This document shows, piece after piece, positions 7,550 through 14,348 of a stretch of 19,130 nucleotides of DNA (positions are counted from its first letter, which is position 1; the number at the start of each line of letters is the position of its first letter). The notes under the pieces are model-generated. The model was not told where the DNA came from. It saw nothing but the letters and a program-made list of their open reading frames with translations, and ran no database searches. Origin of the DNA: an uncultured Bacilli bacterium. Lineage in GTDB: Bacteria > Bacillota_I > Bacilli_A > RF39 > UBA660. Where the stretch lies: assembly GCA_947588665.1 (NCBI GenBank), contig CANPYU010000003.1, forward strand, positions 1-19,130, in the 5' to 3' direction. The translations under genes and the position numbers were made by a program.

Positions 7550-8426
7550 AATATTTAAAAAACTAAAACTAATATTTAAAAAAAATATCTTTATTATTTT
7601 ATCACTAATTATTATAATTATATTTTTTATAAATAGCAGTTATGCTCTCTTAGAAAAAGATCATCAAATAATTGGAAATACCACTATAAAAGAAGGGACA
7701 CAAACGGGAAATATATGTCCCGGATATTTAAGCTTCAAAAAAATAGCTAATTGGAATAGTACTTACACCTATCAAATATTTATCAACAATAGTTCTAATG
7801 AAGACTTTGAACAATGGGAGTTAAGTATTTACAATCCCGGATTAATTACATTCCCTAGCTGGTTTGAAGGTGAAAAAACACCAGATGGTTGGATATTAAA
7901 AGATAATGGTTCTAATCGTTTTATTAGTAAAAACTCTTCCATATCTACTATTATTACCTTTGATATCTCTGATATTAAAAATATGACTCAAAACGAATAC
8001 GCTGACTATTTTGTTAATAACTTTGTTTTTTTTACCGGATGTGGTACTTCAACTATTAATGGTCAAGAAATAACTAACAAAAATGCCAAAATTACTTTAG
8101 GAATGTATGAAGAAAAACTAAACTATGAACTTAAAAAAAACAATAATTATATTCCCACTAATAATGAAACTGAATATATTTTAACTATTAATAATCCTAC
8201 ATCCAAAAGATATCTTAAAATACGAGGCAACATATATTTAGGTAACAGTGAAATTTTATCTATTGCTCCTTTTACAATTACTAATAAAACTAATACGGAT
8301 ATTACTTTTGAAAGTCTATATGGTTATTTAATAGAACCCAACAGTGAGGAAACAATTTATTTTACAGTTAATGAAGTAGATAATATTACTCCTGAAATAA
8401 TAATTGTAGGTCTAATTGATGTTTAA
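7542..8426 (+). CDS. Exported protein with possible CBM2-like domain
   Basis: This 294-aa protein has an N-terminal signal or anchor helix (about 14-31, very Ile-rich), then NSSYALLEKDH, a plausible cleavage region. Residues about 58-160 (WNSTYTYQIFINNSSNEDFEQWELSIY, then a PSWFEG...DGW segment, then NSSISTIITFDI) resemble the layout of carbohydrate-binding module family 2: conserved Trp residues, an N-x-S strand and a 'VTF' strand. This is similarity by eye, not a search result. The C-terminal half (about 185-294) looks like a second beta-sandwich. Cys59 and Cys167 could pair. The ATG overlaps the upstream stop by 8 nt and the downstream gene begins within its last codons. Role: cell-surface or matrix component (inference). 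Confidence 0.55.
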   Translation: MTKIFKKLKLIFKKNIFIILSLIIIIIFFINSSYALLEKDHQIIGNTTIKEGTQTGNICPGYLSFKKIANWNSTYTYQIFINNSSNEDFEQWELSIYNPGLITFPSWFEGEKTPDGWILKDNGSNRFISKNSSISTIITFDISDIKNMTQNEYADYFVNNFVFFTGCGTSTINGQEITNKNAKITLGMYEEKLNYELKKNNNYIPTNNETEYILTINNPTSKRYLKIRGNIYLGNSEILSIAPFTITNKTNTDITFESLYGYLIEPNSEETIYFTVNEVDNITPEIIIVGLIDV

Positions 8427-8907
8427 AAATCAAAAATTAATATATATTTTAATTATTTATTTAATATTTAATATATTATCTACTAATTATGTCTTCTTTA
8501 AAAATTTAATTAATCCTATATTTTGGTTAATAATAATTATATATATAATATTATTTAATAAAAATAATTATATACGATATGAAGAAAAAAAGAACCATTA
8601 TTATATAATTTTAATAATTATATTTATCTATCTCATAAGTGATTTTTTACTAGGCAATTTAATAAATTTTACTAACTCTCCCTATTCTCATGATTTTCTT
8701 GCAATTATCATAAATATTTTTACAATCTTAATTCCCATAATTGGTCTTGAATTATCTCGTAGTCTTTTAATTAAAAGAAATAAAACTAAAATAGTATTTA
8801 TAACTATATTATTTATCTTATTAGAAATTAATATCATAGTATTTTTAATCTCCTACCCCATAAAGAATATTTTTTTAAATATTTTTGTTCTACTATTATC
8901 CCCATAA
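8419..8907 (+). CDS. SipW/ER-type signal peptidase, N-terminal membrane part (frameshifted gene)
   Basis: This is the first fragment (162 aa) of a gene that continues in another frame to 9533. It encodes roughly five hydrophobic helices rich in Ile and Asn, with short loops. Such an N-terminal membrane region occurs in some bacterial ER-type signal peptidases. The frame ends at a TAA at 8905 just after LLLSP, while the -1 frame continues smoothly as IIASNILFTFLI. The break can be repaired by one extra base, either in the T7 run (8870-8876) or in the C4 run (8900-8903). ATG at 8419 overlaps the preceding gene by 8 nt. It could be a pseudogene, a phase-variable or recoded gene, or an assembly error. 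Confidence 0.6.
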   Translation: MFKNQKLIYILIIYLIFNILSTNYVFFKNLINPIFWLIIIIYIILFNKNNYIRYEEKKNHYYIILIIIFIYLISDFLLGNLINFTNSPYSHDFLAIIINIFTILIPIIGLELSRSLLIKRNKTKIVFITILFILLEINIIVFLISYPIKNIFLNIFVLLLSP

Positions 8908-9533
8908 TTGCTAGTAATATTTTATTTACATTTCTAATAATTAATAGTTCTAATCATTTAAATTTAGTATATCGTTTTTTAACTAAACTAATTATATTAC
9001 TATCCCCTATATTACCTACATCAAATTGGTTTATTTTAGGTACATCTAACTTAATTAAAAACCTAATAATATTTATTGTATTTAAATATCTATTAACAAA
9101 AAAGAGCAATCACAACCAACATAACTATTATACACTATTATCATATGCTTTTACACTAATAACTGCTACTCTTTTAGTATCTTTTACTCTTGGTTTATTT
9201 AAATATGAACCTCTTGCTATCCATGGAAATAGTATGCATCCTACTTATAACCGGGGTGATATTATAATCATTGAAAAACTAACAGAGCAAGAATTAAATA
9301 ATCTTTCCCTTAATACCATTATTGTCTATAAACAAAACAATAATTATATTGCCCATCGTATTGTTAAAATAAATAAAACCAATAATAAAATTTCTTATAT
9401 AACTAAAGGAGATGCTAATAACACAACTGATACTATTGAAGTATTACCCCATAATATTTTAGGCATATATAAATTTCATCTTAAATACTTAGGTTATCCT
9501 TCCATTTACTTAAATGATTATCTTAAGACTTAA
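8904..9533 (+). CDS. SipW/ER-type signal peptidase, catalytic part (frameshifted gene)
   Basis: Signal peptidase I removes signal peptides outside the membrane. The open frame runs from 8832, but the homologous part starts near 8904; there is no ATG until 9234. Two more membrane segments precede LAIHGNSMHPTYNRGDIIII (9216-9275), which holds the catalytic Ser of the NSMHP motif. YIAHRIVKI follows, where His replaces the Lys of the eubacterial type, then YITKGDANN. Ser-His with KGDAN is the pattern of the ER/archaeal/SipW class. The natural substrates are probably the exported proteins encoded upstream in this operon. As sequenced, the catalytic domain has no membrane-integrated start of its own unless the frame break at 8870-8903 is bridged. 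Confidence 0.7.
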   Translation: MIASNILFTFLIINSSNHLNLVYRFLTKLIILLSPILPTSNWFILGTSNLIKNLIIFIVFKYLLTKKSNHNQHNYYTLLSYAFTLITATLLVSFTLGLFKYEPLAIHGNSMHPTYNRGDIIIIEKLTEQELNNLSLNTIIVYKQNNNYIAHRIVKINKTNNKISYITKGDANNTTDTIEVLPHNILGIYKFHLKYLGYPSIYLNDYLKT

Positions 9534-9541
9534 GAGGTATT

Positions 9542-9883
9542 ATGAAAACAATTAAATATAAAAACATAATTTTATTTATAATTACTACTATTTTAATAAT
9601 CTTTGGTTTATATTTTATCATATTAAAACCAATATCTAACCCCAAAATCAAAACAACTAATAACATAACTAAATCTGCTACCTATGAAGTTTATTTAAAA
9701 GATAATCCTTATTATGACTCTAATCCCCTTAATAGTAATATTTATGCTTCTAATTCTATTGATTATATAAATATTTATTTTAATTATAATAATTCTCTTC
9801 AAACTAATTATTCTTACAACATAACTGCAAAAATAAAAGGTAACATAAATAATAATTTAGTTTGGAAAAAACTTTTGTCCTAA
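9542..9883 (+). CDS. DUF5305-like SipW-operon membrane protein, N-terminal part (frameshifted gene)
   Basis: This 113-aa fragment has one membrane helix (about 9-27) and then an exported part with TYEVYLKDNPYYDSNPL and IDYINIYFNYNN. These match my memory of DUF5305 proteins, which are commonly encoded beside SipW-type signal peptidases. It ends abnormally at ...NNLVWKKLLS, whereas the -1 frame gives VWEKTFVLKEK, which suits the family. The A6 run at 9865-9870 is the likely lesion: one extra A restores the frame. AGAGG lies 4 nt before the ATG, 8 nt after the signal peptidase stop. Confidence 0.6.
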   Translation: MKTIKYKNIILFIITTILIIFGLYFIILKPISNPKIKTTNNITKSATYEVYLKDNPYYDSNPLNSNIYASNSIDYINIYFNYNNSLQTNYSYNITAKIKGNINNNLVWKKLLS

Positions 9884-10464
9884 AAGAAAAACAATCAACC
9901 AACAATAAACTATCAATTAAAGATAATATTACTATAAATTATACTGATTATAATAACTTAGTAAGTTCTTATGAAAATACCTATAATTTAATACTAGATG
10001 CTACCCTAAATGTTAGTTTAAATATTAAGTATAATCAAAAAACTGATAATATTACCATTGATATTCCTTTAACTAAAACAACCACTAGTATAATTCCTAA
10101 TTATGAACCAATAAATAATATACCAACCACTAAAAATATTACTTATATTAACTATATAATTGGAAGTATATGTATCTTTATCTCTTTAATATTAATTTAT
10201 TTAAAAAACAACAACCAACATAATAAATTCGAAATATACAAACACACCCAAAAAATAATCTTAAAAGAATATAAAGAATTAATTGTAAGTGTTAGTAATG
10301 AACCAATTATCAACAATCTAACTTTATTAAATGTATTTAATATTGACGATTTAATAGATGTAGCCGAACAAAATAATTCTCACATCATCTTCTATGAATC
10401 AAACAATCAAAGTAATTTTTATGTAATTATAAATAATTATGTTTATCTATACATTTTAAAATAA
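9862..10464 (+). CDS. DUF5305-like SipW-operon membrane protein, C-terminal part (frameshifted gene)
   Basis: This is the second fragment in the -1 frame relative to 9542-9883, open from TTG at 9862. It contains the rest of the exported beta-rich region, a membrane helix (YINYIIGSICIFISLILIYL, 10147-10206) and a cytoplasmic tail. The tail includes KIILKEYKELIVSV and NVFNIDDLIDVAEQNNSHIIFYE, the layout I recall for the C-terminal domain of this family. The fused protein would be about 307 aa with two helices and both ends inside. Function is unknown; it probably assists surface-protein export or assembly (inference from the operon). Confidence 0.6.
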   Translation: MEKTFVLKEKQSTNNKLSIKDNITINYTDYNNLVSSYENTYNLILDATLNVSLNIKYNQKTDNITIDIPLTKTTTSIIPNYEPINNIPTTKNITYINYIIGSICIFISLILIYLKNNNQHNKFEIYKHTQKIILKEYKELIVSVSNEPIINNLTLLNVFNIDDLIDVAEQNNSHIIFYESNNQSNFYVIINNYVYLYILK

Positions 10465-10483
10465 AATTTTTATCAAGTTTATT

Positions 10484-10526
10484 GACATTTATCTCAAATA
10501 TTAATTAAGATAAATGTCCTTTTTAT
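10484..10526 (+). terminator. Intrinsic terminator of the secretion operon
   Basis: A perfect 11-bp stem (GACATTTATCT with AGATAAATGTC), a 13-nt loop and a following CTTTTT tract lie 20 nt after the last stop of the operon. Confidence 0.88.
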
Positions 10527-10583
10527 TGTTAAAAATATTTATATAAATTTAAAAAGACCAAACATTAACCAAAATTTAACATA

Positions 10584-11036
10584 TTATCTTAAATATTTAG
10601 GACTATCAATTCGTCCTAATAAATAATCCGCACTAATTTTATACCTTTTACATATATCATATAAAAAAGATGTTGAAATAAGAAATCTCCCTCTTTCGTA
10701 ATCTGCTATGACAGATCGAGAAGTTTTTAAATAGTTTGCCAATTTTTCTTGAGTTATCTTATTTTCTTTTCTAAATTCTTTTAATCGTATCCCAACACTG
10801 TTCTGATTAACATCTTTTTTTATTCTTTCATATTGCACTACATCCGTAAAACAGAACATATAATCTAAAGACACATTAAAATAATTAGATAAAGTCATTA
10901 AATGTTTAAGGGGAATTGTATTGTAATCATTTTCATATTTATTATATAAAGTATTATCCAACCCTACTTTTTGAGCTAATTCTTTTTGATTTAATCCCAA
11001 ATCATTTCTCAATGTTCTTAACTTATTATAATACAT
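10584..11036 (-). CDS. Transcriptional regulator with two XRE helix-turn-helix domains
   Basis: This 150-residue cytoplasmic protein is built from two XRE/HTH_3 domains. Domain 1 (about 4-58) has LNQKELAQKVGLDNTLYNKYEND and ends YFNVSLDYMF. Domain 2 (about 83-138) has ITQEKLANYLKTSRSVIADYERGR and ends YKISADYLLGR. There is no ligand or peptidase domain. The divergent neighbour at 11195 has several inverted repeats at its promoter, so control of the paralogous surface-protein operon, and of itself, is the simplest role (inference). The ribosome site is weak (GGTGAT). The same architecture recurs at 14347-14811. Confidence 0.85.
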   Translation of the reverse strand: MYYNKLRTLRNDLGLNQKELAQKVGLDNTLYNKYENDYNTIPLKHLMTLSNYFNVSLDYMFCFTDVVQYERIKKDVNQNSVGIRLKEFRKENKITQEKLANYLKTSRSVIADYERGRFLISTSFLYDICKRYKISADYLLGRIDSPKYLR

Positions 11037-11108
11037 GTAATCACCAATATCATTTTCTCATTTAATTAAATTTTTCTAAATTATGATTGAAATTATCCGA
11101 CATTTTTA

Positions 11109-11137
11109 TTGACTTTTGACATTACAGAATGTATAAT
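11109..11137 (+). promoter_or_regulatory. Sigma-A promoter of the paralogous surface-protein pair
   Basis: TTGACT (11109-11114) and consensus TATAAT (11132-11137) are 17 nt apart, with a predicted start near 11144. A second TTGACA at 11116 is too close to this -10 to serve it. The spacer contains ACATT-N4-AATGT (11119-11132), which overlaps the -10. Confidence 0.85.
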
Positions 11138-11148
11138 TTTGATATAAG

Positions 11149-11177
11149 TTAGAAATTTCTAATATGATTGATAATCA
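11149..11177. promoter_or_regulatory. Two adjacent inverted repeats in the leader (candidate operator or RNA hairpin)
   Basis: TTAGAAATTTCTAA (11149-11162) is a perfect 14-bp palindrome just after the predicted transcription start. TGATT-GAT-AATCA (11165-11177) follows 2 nt later. With the spacer repeat at 11119-11132, three inverted repeats occupy 60 bp, which suggests multi-site binding by a dimeric regulator. AT-rich chance palindromes cannot be excluded. Confidence 0.4.
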
Positions 11178-11194
11178 CAGAGAGAGGATTGATA

Positions 11195-12739
11195 ATGAAA
11201 ATAGAAAAGTTAAGTGAAGGAAGAAATAAAAAGATAATATTATCCACATTAATAATAACATTATTAATAGGAGTAATATATATAACAAATAGTAAAGCAA
11301 AATATCAGGTAACAGAAAGTGTCCAAATAGTTAATGGTAAAATAAATTACACTTTAGTAGACTTTGAATTAGCTGAAATAAACATAAAAGAATTAAATAC
11401 TGAAGATTATATAAATACAGAAACTATCCCAGATGGTAATTATGAATTAAATGAACAAAGTTATTGCACAGAAAAATATACAACTAAAAATAATAAATTT
11501 GAAGATGTAAAAAATACAAATTTAACAATAAACTTCGATAAAGAAACTAAAACTATAAGCATAAGTCCTTATAGTAAAAAAGGAACAAAATGTTATATAT
11601 ATTTAGATAAAATTTCTTCAGAGAATACTTTAATGGCATTGGGAATAGAAAAGACAGGAGATATAGGAAATAATGGAATAACAGGAACAGCTTGCGATAA
11701 TGGAACAGACGGTTCAGGCCATAAATCAGATTGTAAGTTAAAAGATACAGGAGTATATGGAGTAATAGGAGAAAATGATGAAACTAGTTATGTATATAGA
11801 GGAAGTGTAAATAATAACTGGGTAAAATTTGGACAGACAAATGATAATAAAGACATATGGTGGCGAATTATTCGAATAAATGAAAATGGAACAATAAGAT
11901 TAATTTATAGTGGTGTAGCGGAAAATGGTTCTAAACCAACAACAAGTGGAACAAAAGATAAAGATGGAATATGGTCAAGCGGAAATAATGGATCAGATGC
12001 TCTAATAAGTAATACAAAATATAATAAAGATTTTAAAGATAATAAGTATGTAGGATTTATGTATGGTGGAACAAACGAAGATGAGTCTTCAAATAGTTAT
12101 GAAAATGCACATTCAAACGAATATAATAGTCTAATAAAAATAGAATTAGAGACATGGTATAATACAAAAACAAAATTGAAAGATGTAGCAAATAAGATAG
12201 ATGGAAGTACAGGCTTTTGTAATGATAGAGAAATAGGTAGTGGAGTATCTGGTTATGGAAGTTTAGGTTTTGGAAATAATGCAACAGTATATGCACCATT
12301 GGCAAGATTGTATCAAGGGAATAGCTATCTAAATTCCCAAAACCCAACATTAAAGTGTAAAAATAAAACAAGAGATTTGTTCACAATGGGTGGTTCAGAA
12401 AAAGGTAAAGGAAATGGAAAACTAACTGTACCAGTAGGTTTAATAACAATGGATGAAGTAATATATGCCGGAGGGTTTGGCGATTCCACTAATTGGGGCT
12501 ATTGGTTATGGATAAACAACAATTATTGGACGATGTCTCCATATTACTATTATTACTACAGCGATTTGAGTCAGTCTGCTTACGTGTTTCTTGTGACTTC
12601 GAATGGTTATGTTGGTGGACAAACACACTCGTCTGGAGCGGGCGTACGTCCAGTAATAAACCTGAAAGCAGATGTAACACTTACAGCCCCAGGAACAGAC
12701 CCAAAAGGTTCTATAAACAATCCTTATATTGTTAGTTAA
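11195..12739 (+). CDS. Exported 'WTMSP...GVRPVINL' surface protein, paralog A, with hypervariable patch
   Basis: This 514-aa protein has a membrane signal or anchor (about 13-31) followed by NSKAKYQVTESVQIVNGKI, a SipW-like cleavage context. An N-terminal domain follows (about 60-145) with the Cys pair SYCTEKY and GTKCYIYLDK. The large C-terminal domain (about 195-510) contains WVKFGQ, IWWRIIRINENGTIRLIYSG, YVGFMYGG, GFCNDR, LITMDEVIYAGGFG, YWTMSP and GVRPVINLKADV and ends NPYIV. That pattern recurs in many gut Firmicutes proteins and recalls DUF6273/C-type-lectin-like folds, but I cannot prove it. Residues 450-482, between WTMSP and GVRPV, have a different base composition. ATG 11195 is chosen (AGAGG 8 nt upstream) over an upstream TTG. 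Function unknown; surface binding is likely. Confidence 0.8.
   Translation: MKIEKLSEGRNKKIILSTLIITLLIGVIYITNSKAKYQVTESVQIVNGKINYTLVDFELAEINIKELNTEDYINTETIPDGNYELNEQSYCTEKYTTKNNKFEDVKNTNLTINFDKETKTISISPYSKKGTKCYIYLDKISSENTLMALGIEKTGDIGNNGITGTACDNGTDGSGHKSDCKLKDTGVYGVIGENDETSYVYRGSVNNNWVKFGQTNDNKDIWWRIIRINENGTIRLIYSGVAENGSKPTTSGTKDKDGIWSSGNNGSDALISNTKYNKDFKDNKYVGFMYGGTNEDESSNSYENAHSNEYNSLIKIELETWYNTKTKLKDVANKIDGSTGFCNDREIGSGVSGYGSLGFGNNATVYAPLARLYQGNSYLNSQNPTLKCKNKTRDLFTMGGSEKGKGNGKLTVPVGLITMDEVIYAGGFGDSTNWGYWLWINNNYWTMSPYYYYYYSDLSQSAYVFLVTSNGYVGGQTHSSGAGVRPVINLKADVTLTAPGTDPKGSINNPYIVS
12541..12652 (+). other. Composition-shifted hypervariable patch of paralog A (candidate diversity-generating variable region)
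   Basis: By hand count it is about 44% G+C and 22% A over 112 nt, in a gene otherwise far richer in A. Of 33 codons between the conserved P449 and GVRP, 22 end in C or T and 4 in A. It includes a run of six Tyr codons of TAT/TAC. The upstream 20 nt (12521-12540) are identical to those before the patch of paralog B. Confidence 0.5.
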
Positions 12740-12764
12740 TCATAAAATTATTAGGAGGAAATAA

Positions 12765-14261
12765 ATGAAAAAAGTAATAATTATATCTTCACTTATAATA
12801 CTTACCTACTGTGTATTATCCACAATAAAACCTAAACAAAATTTAGAACCTAAAAATACAACAGAGCAACAAATAGAAACAGAAAATATGATGGCTATTT
12901 ATTTAAAAGGAAATGATAATACATATCATCAAATAAATGCTATGCCAATAGGTGATTATACATTAAATGAAACAAAAACATACTGCACAGAACCAGATAA
13001 TCCAGATAATAAACTAAATGATAGAGTATCATATAATAGTGGAACTAAAACTCTAAGTATATCAACACTGAATAAAAAAAATACAAAATGCTATTTATAT
13101 TTTGATAAAATGCCAACATCAGGAGAAGTTTTAGCAAAATTAGAAAAAGAATTATCTCAAAATGATTGCCCAACTGAAGTAAGTGGAGTAACTAGTATAG
13201 CAGGCCCAGAAACATCTCAAAAATTAATATGTAAAGCAACAGATGATTTTGGAGATTCATATTATTTTAGAGGGACAACCGATGATAACTGGGTAAAATT
13301 TGGTAAAATAGCAGGTACAAATGAAGATATATGGTGGCGAATAATCAGAATAAACGGTAATGGAACAATAAGATTAATATATGCAGGATTAACAGATGCA
13401 GGTGCAACCCAAGCACCATCTACTACAGGAACTGGTACTCAAATTACAACAACATATACTAGTAATACTACAATTAAACAATATAATAAAACACAGAATG
13501 ATAATAAGTATGTAGGATTTATGTATGGAGGAAAAAAGGACAGTGGAACATCAACAACTTATTCTAATGCTCATGAGAATACAAATGATAGTACCATAAA
13601 AGAAGAATTAGAAACATGGTGGGACACAACAAATTTAGAATCTTTAAAAAACAAAATAGATGTAGAAACAGGATTTTGTAATGATAGACAAATAAATACT
13701 GGTAATGAAACTTGGTGGAGTAACGATAAAAAGACAGGTTACGGAACTGGTTCAAGTAATTCGACTGCGTATGCGCCGTTTGGAAGACTATATACTAATT
13801 CAAGTTTTAAAACAGAGCAAACACCAACACTAAAGTGTGGAGAAAATTATTACAACCATACAATTGATACTGAAGTTCAACAAAGAGATTTATTTACAGG
13901 GCCAAAAGCAGAAGGAACAACAACGTCAGATGGGAAAAAAATTACAGGGAATAATGCATTAACCAATCCAGTAGGATTAATAACAATGGATGAAGTAGTA
14001 TTTGCTGGTGGATTTGGAGGTAAAAATAATTCTAGTTATTGGTTATATACAAATTCTAATTATTGGACGATGTCTCCGTATCGCTTTAGCGGTAGTTATG
14101 CTCTCATGTTCTATGTGATTTCGGATGGCTACCTCAGCAACACCGGCGTGGGCGGCGCGCTTGGTGTTCGCCCTGTAATAAACTTAAAAGCTAATACCAC
14201 ATTTACAACTAAAAATCCTGATAATAAAGGAACATCTACTAATCCTTATATAGTTCAATAA
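12765..14261 (+). CDS. Exported 'WTMSP...GVRPVINL' surface protein, paralog B, with hypervariable patch
   Basis: At 498 aa, it follows paralog A after 25 nt with a strong AGGAGG site, so the two form one operon. An N-terminal hydrophobic helix (about 4-19, ending LTYCVLST) anchors or exports it; the Cys does not make a proper lipobox. It shares the domain order of A: YCTEP...NTKCYLYFDK, WVKFGK, IWWRIIRINGNGTIRLIYAG, YVGFMYGG, GFCNDRQ, PTLKCGE, LITMDEVVFAGGFGG, YWTMSP and GVRPVINLKA, ending NPYIVQ. This is a diverged tandem duplication. Residues 439-466 form the composition-shifted patch. Sequence outside the patch is AT-rich like its neighbours. Function unknown. Confidence 0.8.
   Translation: MKKVIIISSLIILTYCVLSTIKPKQNLEPKNTTEQQIETENMMAIYLKGNDNTYHQINAMPIGDYTLNETKTYCTEPDNPDNKLNDRVSYNSGTKTLSISTLNKKNTKCYLYFDKMPTSGEVLAKLEKELSQNDCPTEVSGVTSIAGPETSQKLICKATDDFGDSYYFRGTTDDNWVKFGKIAGTNEDIWWRIIRINGNGTIRLIYAGLTDAGATQAPSTTGTGTQITTTYTSNTTIKQYNKTQNDNKYVGFMYGGKKDSGTSTTYSNAHENTNDSTIKEELETWWDTTNLESLKNKIDVETGFCNDRQINTGNETWWSNDKKTGYGTGSSNSTAYAPFGRLYTNSSFKTEQTPTLKCGENYYNHTIDTEVQQRDLFTGPKAEGTTTSDGKKITGNNALTNPVGLITMDEVVFAGGFGGKNNSSYWLYTNSNYWTMSPYRFSGSYALMFYVISDGYLSNTGVGGALGVRPVINLKANTTFTTKNPDNKGTSTNPYIVQ
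14078..14174 (+). other. Composition-shifted hypervariable patch of paralog B (candidate diversity-generating variable region)
   Basis: By hand count 53 of 94 nt (14081-14174) are G or C and only 12 are A, while flanking gene sequence is strongly A-rich. Of the 28 codons between P438 and GVRP, 23 end in C or T, 5 in G and none in A. Many are NNC/NNT codons (CGC, AGC, TAC, CTC, GGC), as expected if AAC/AAT codons had been diversified at their two A positions. The shift stops abruptly at GTAATAAAC. Confidence 0.55.
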
Positions 14262-14276
14262 AAAAATAACAAAAAA

Positions 14277-14317
14277 AATCTTGCCTGTATCGCTCTAACT
14301 TATATATGGGCAAGATT
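14277..14317 (-). terminator. Intrinsic terminator for the minus-strand XRE gene
   Basis: On the minus strand AATCTTGCC and GGCAAGATT form a perfect 9-bp stem followed by eight T residues. It lies 30 nt beyond the stop of the 14347-14811 gene. Confidence 0.8.
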
Positions 14318-14326
14318 AAATTCCAT

Positions 14327-14348
14327 GCGAGATTCTTCTCGCTTTTTT
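14327..14348 (+). terminator. Intrinsic terminator of the paralogous surface-protein operon
   Basis: GCGAG and CTCGC form a 5-bp GC-rich stem with a 6-nt loop followed by TTTTTT. It sits at the convergent junction and overlaps the end of the minus-strand XRE gene. Confidence 0.75.

Noticed and set aside
10584..11036. The two XRE proteins as phage repressors marking a prophage
   Set aside because: No integrase, portal, terminase, tail or lysis genes are present, and the surrounding genes are surface proteins and housekeeping genes.
12057..12371. Minus-strand open frame inside paralog A (and similar frames at 12489-12680 and 13564-13755)
   Set aside because: These lie antisense to a clear exported protein and have no ribosome site or recognisable motif. 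They are composition shadows of the A-rich coding strand.
12493..12735. Plus-strand overlapping frame across the hypervariable patch of paralog A
   Set aside because: It is open only because the patch lacks A-rich stops. It has no credible ribosome site, and the main frame carries the conserved WTMSP and GVRPVINL motifs.
14277..14348. Paired hairpins between paralog B and the XRE gene as a small structured RNA
   Set aside because: Each stem is explained as a terminator for one of two convergent genes, and no promoter for a separate RNA is visible.
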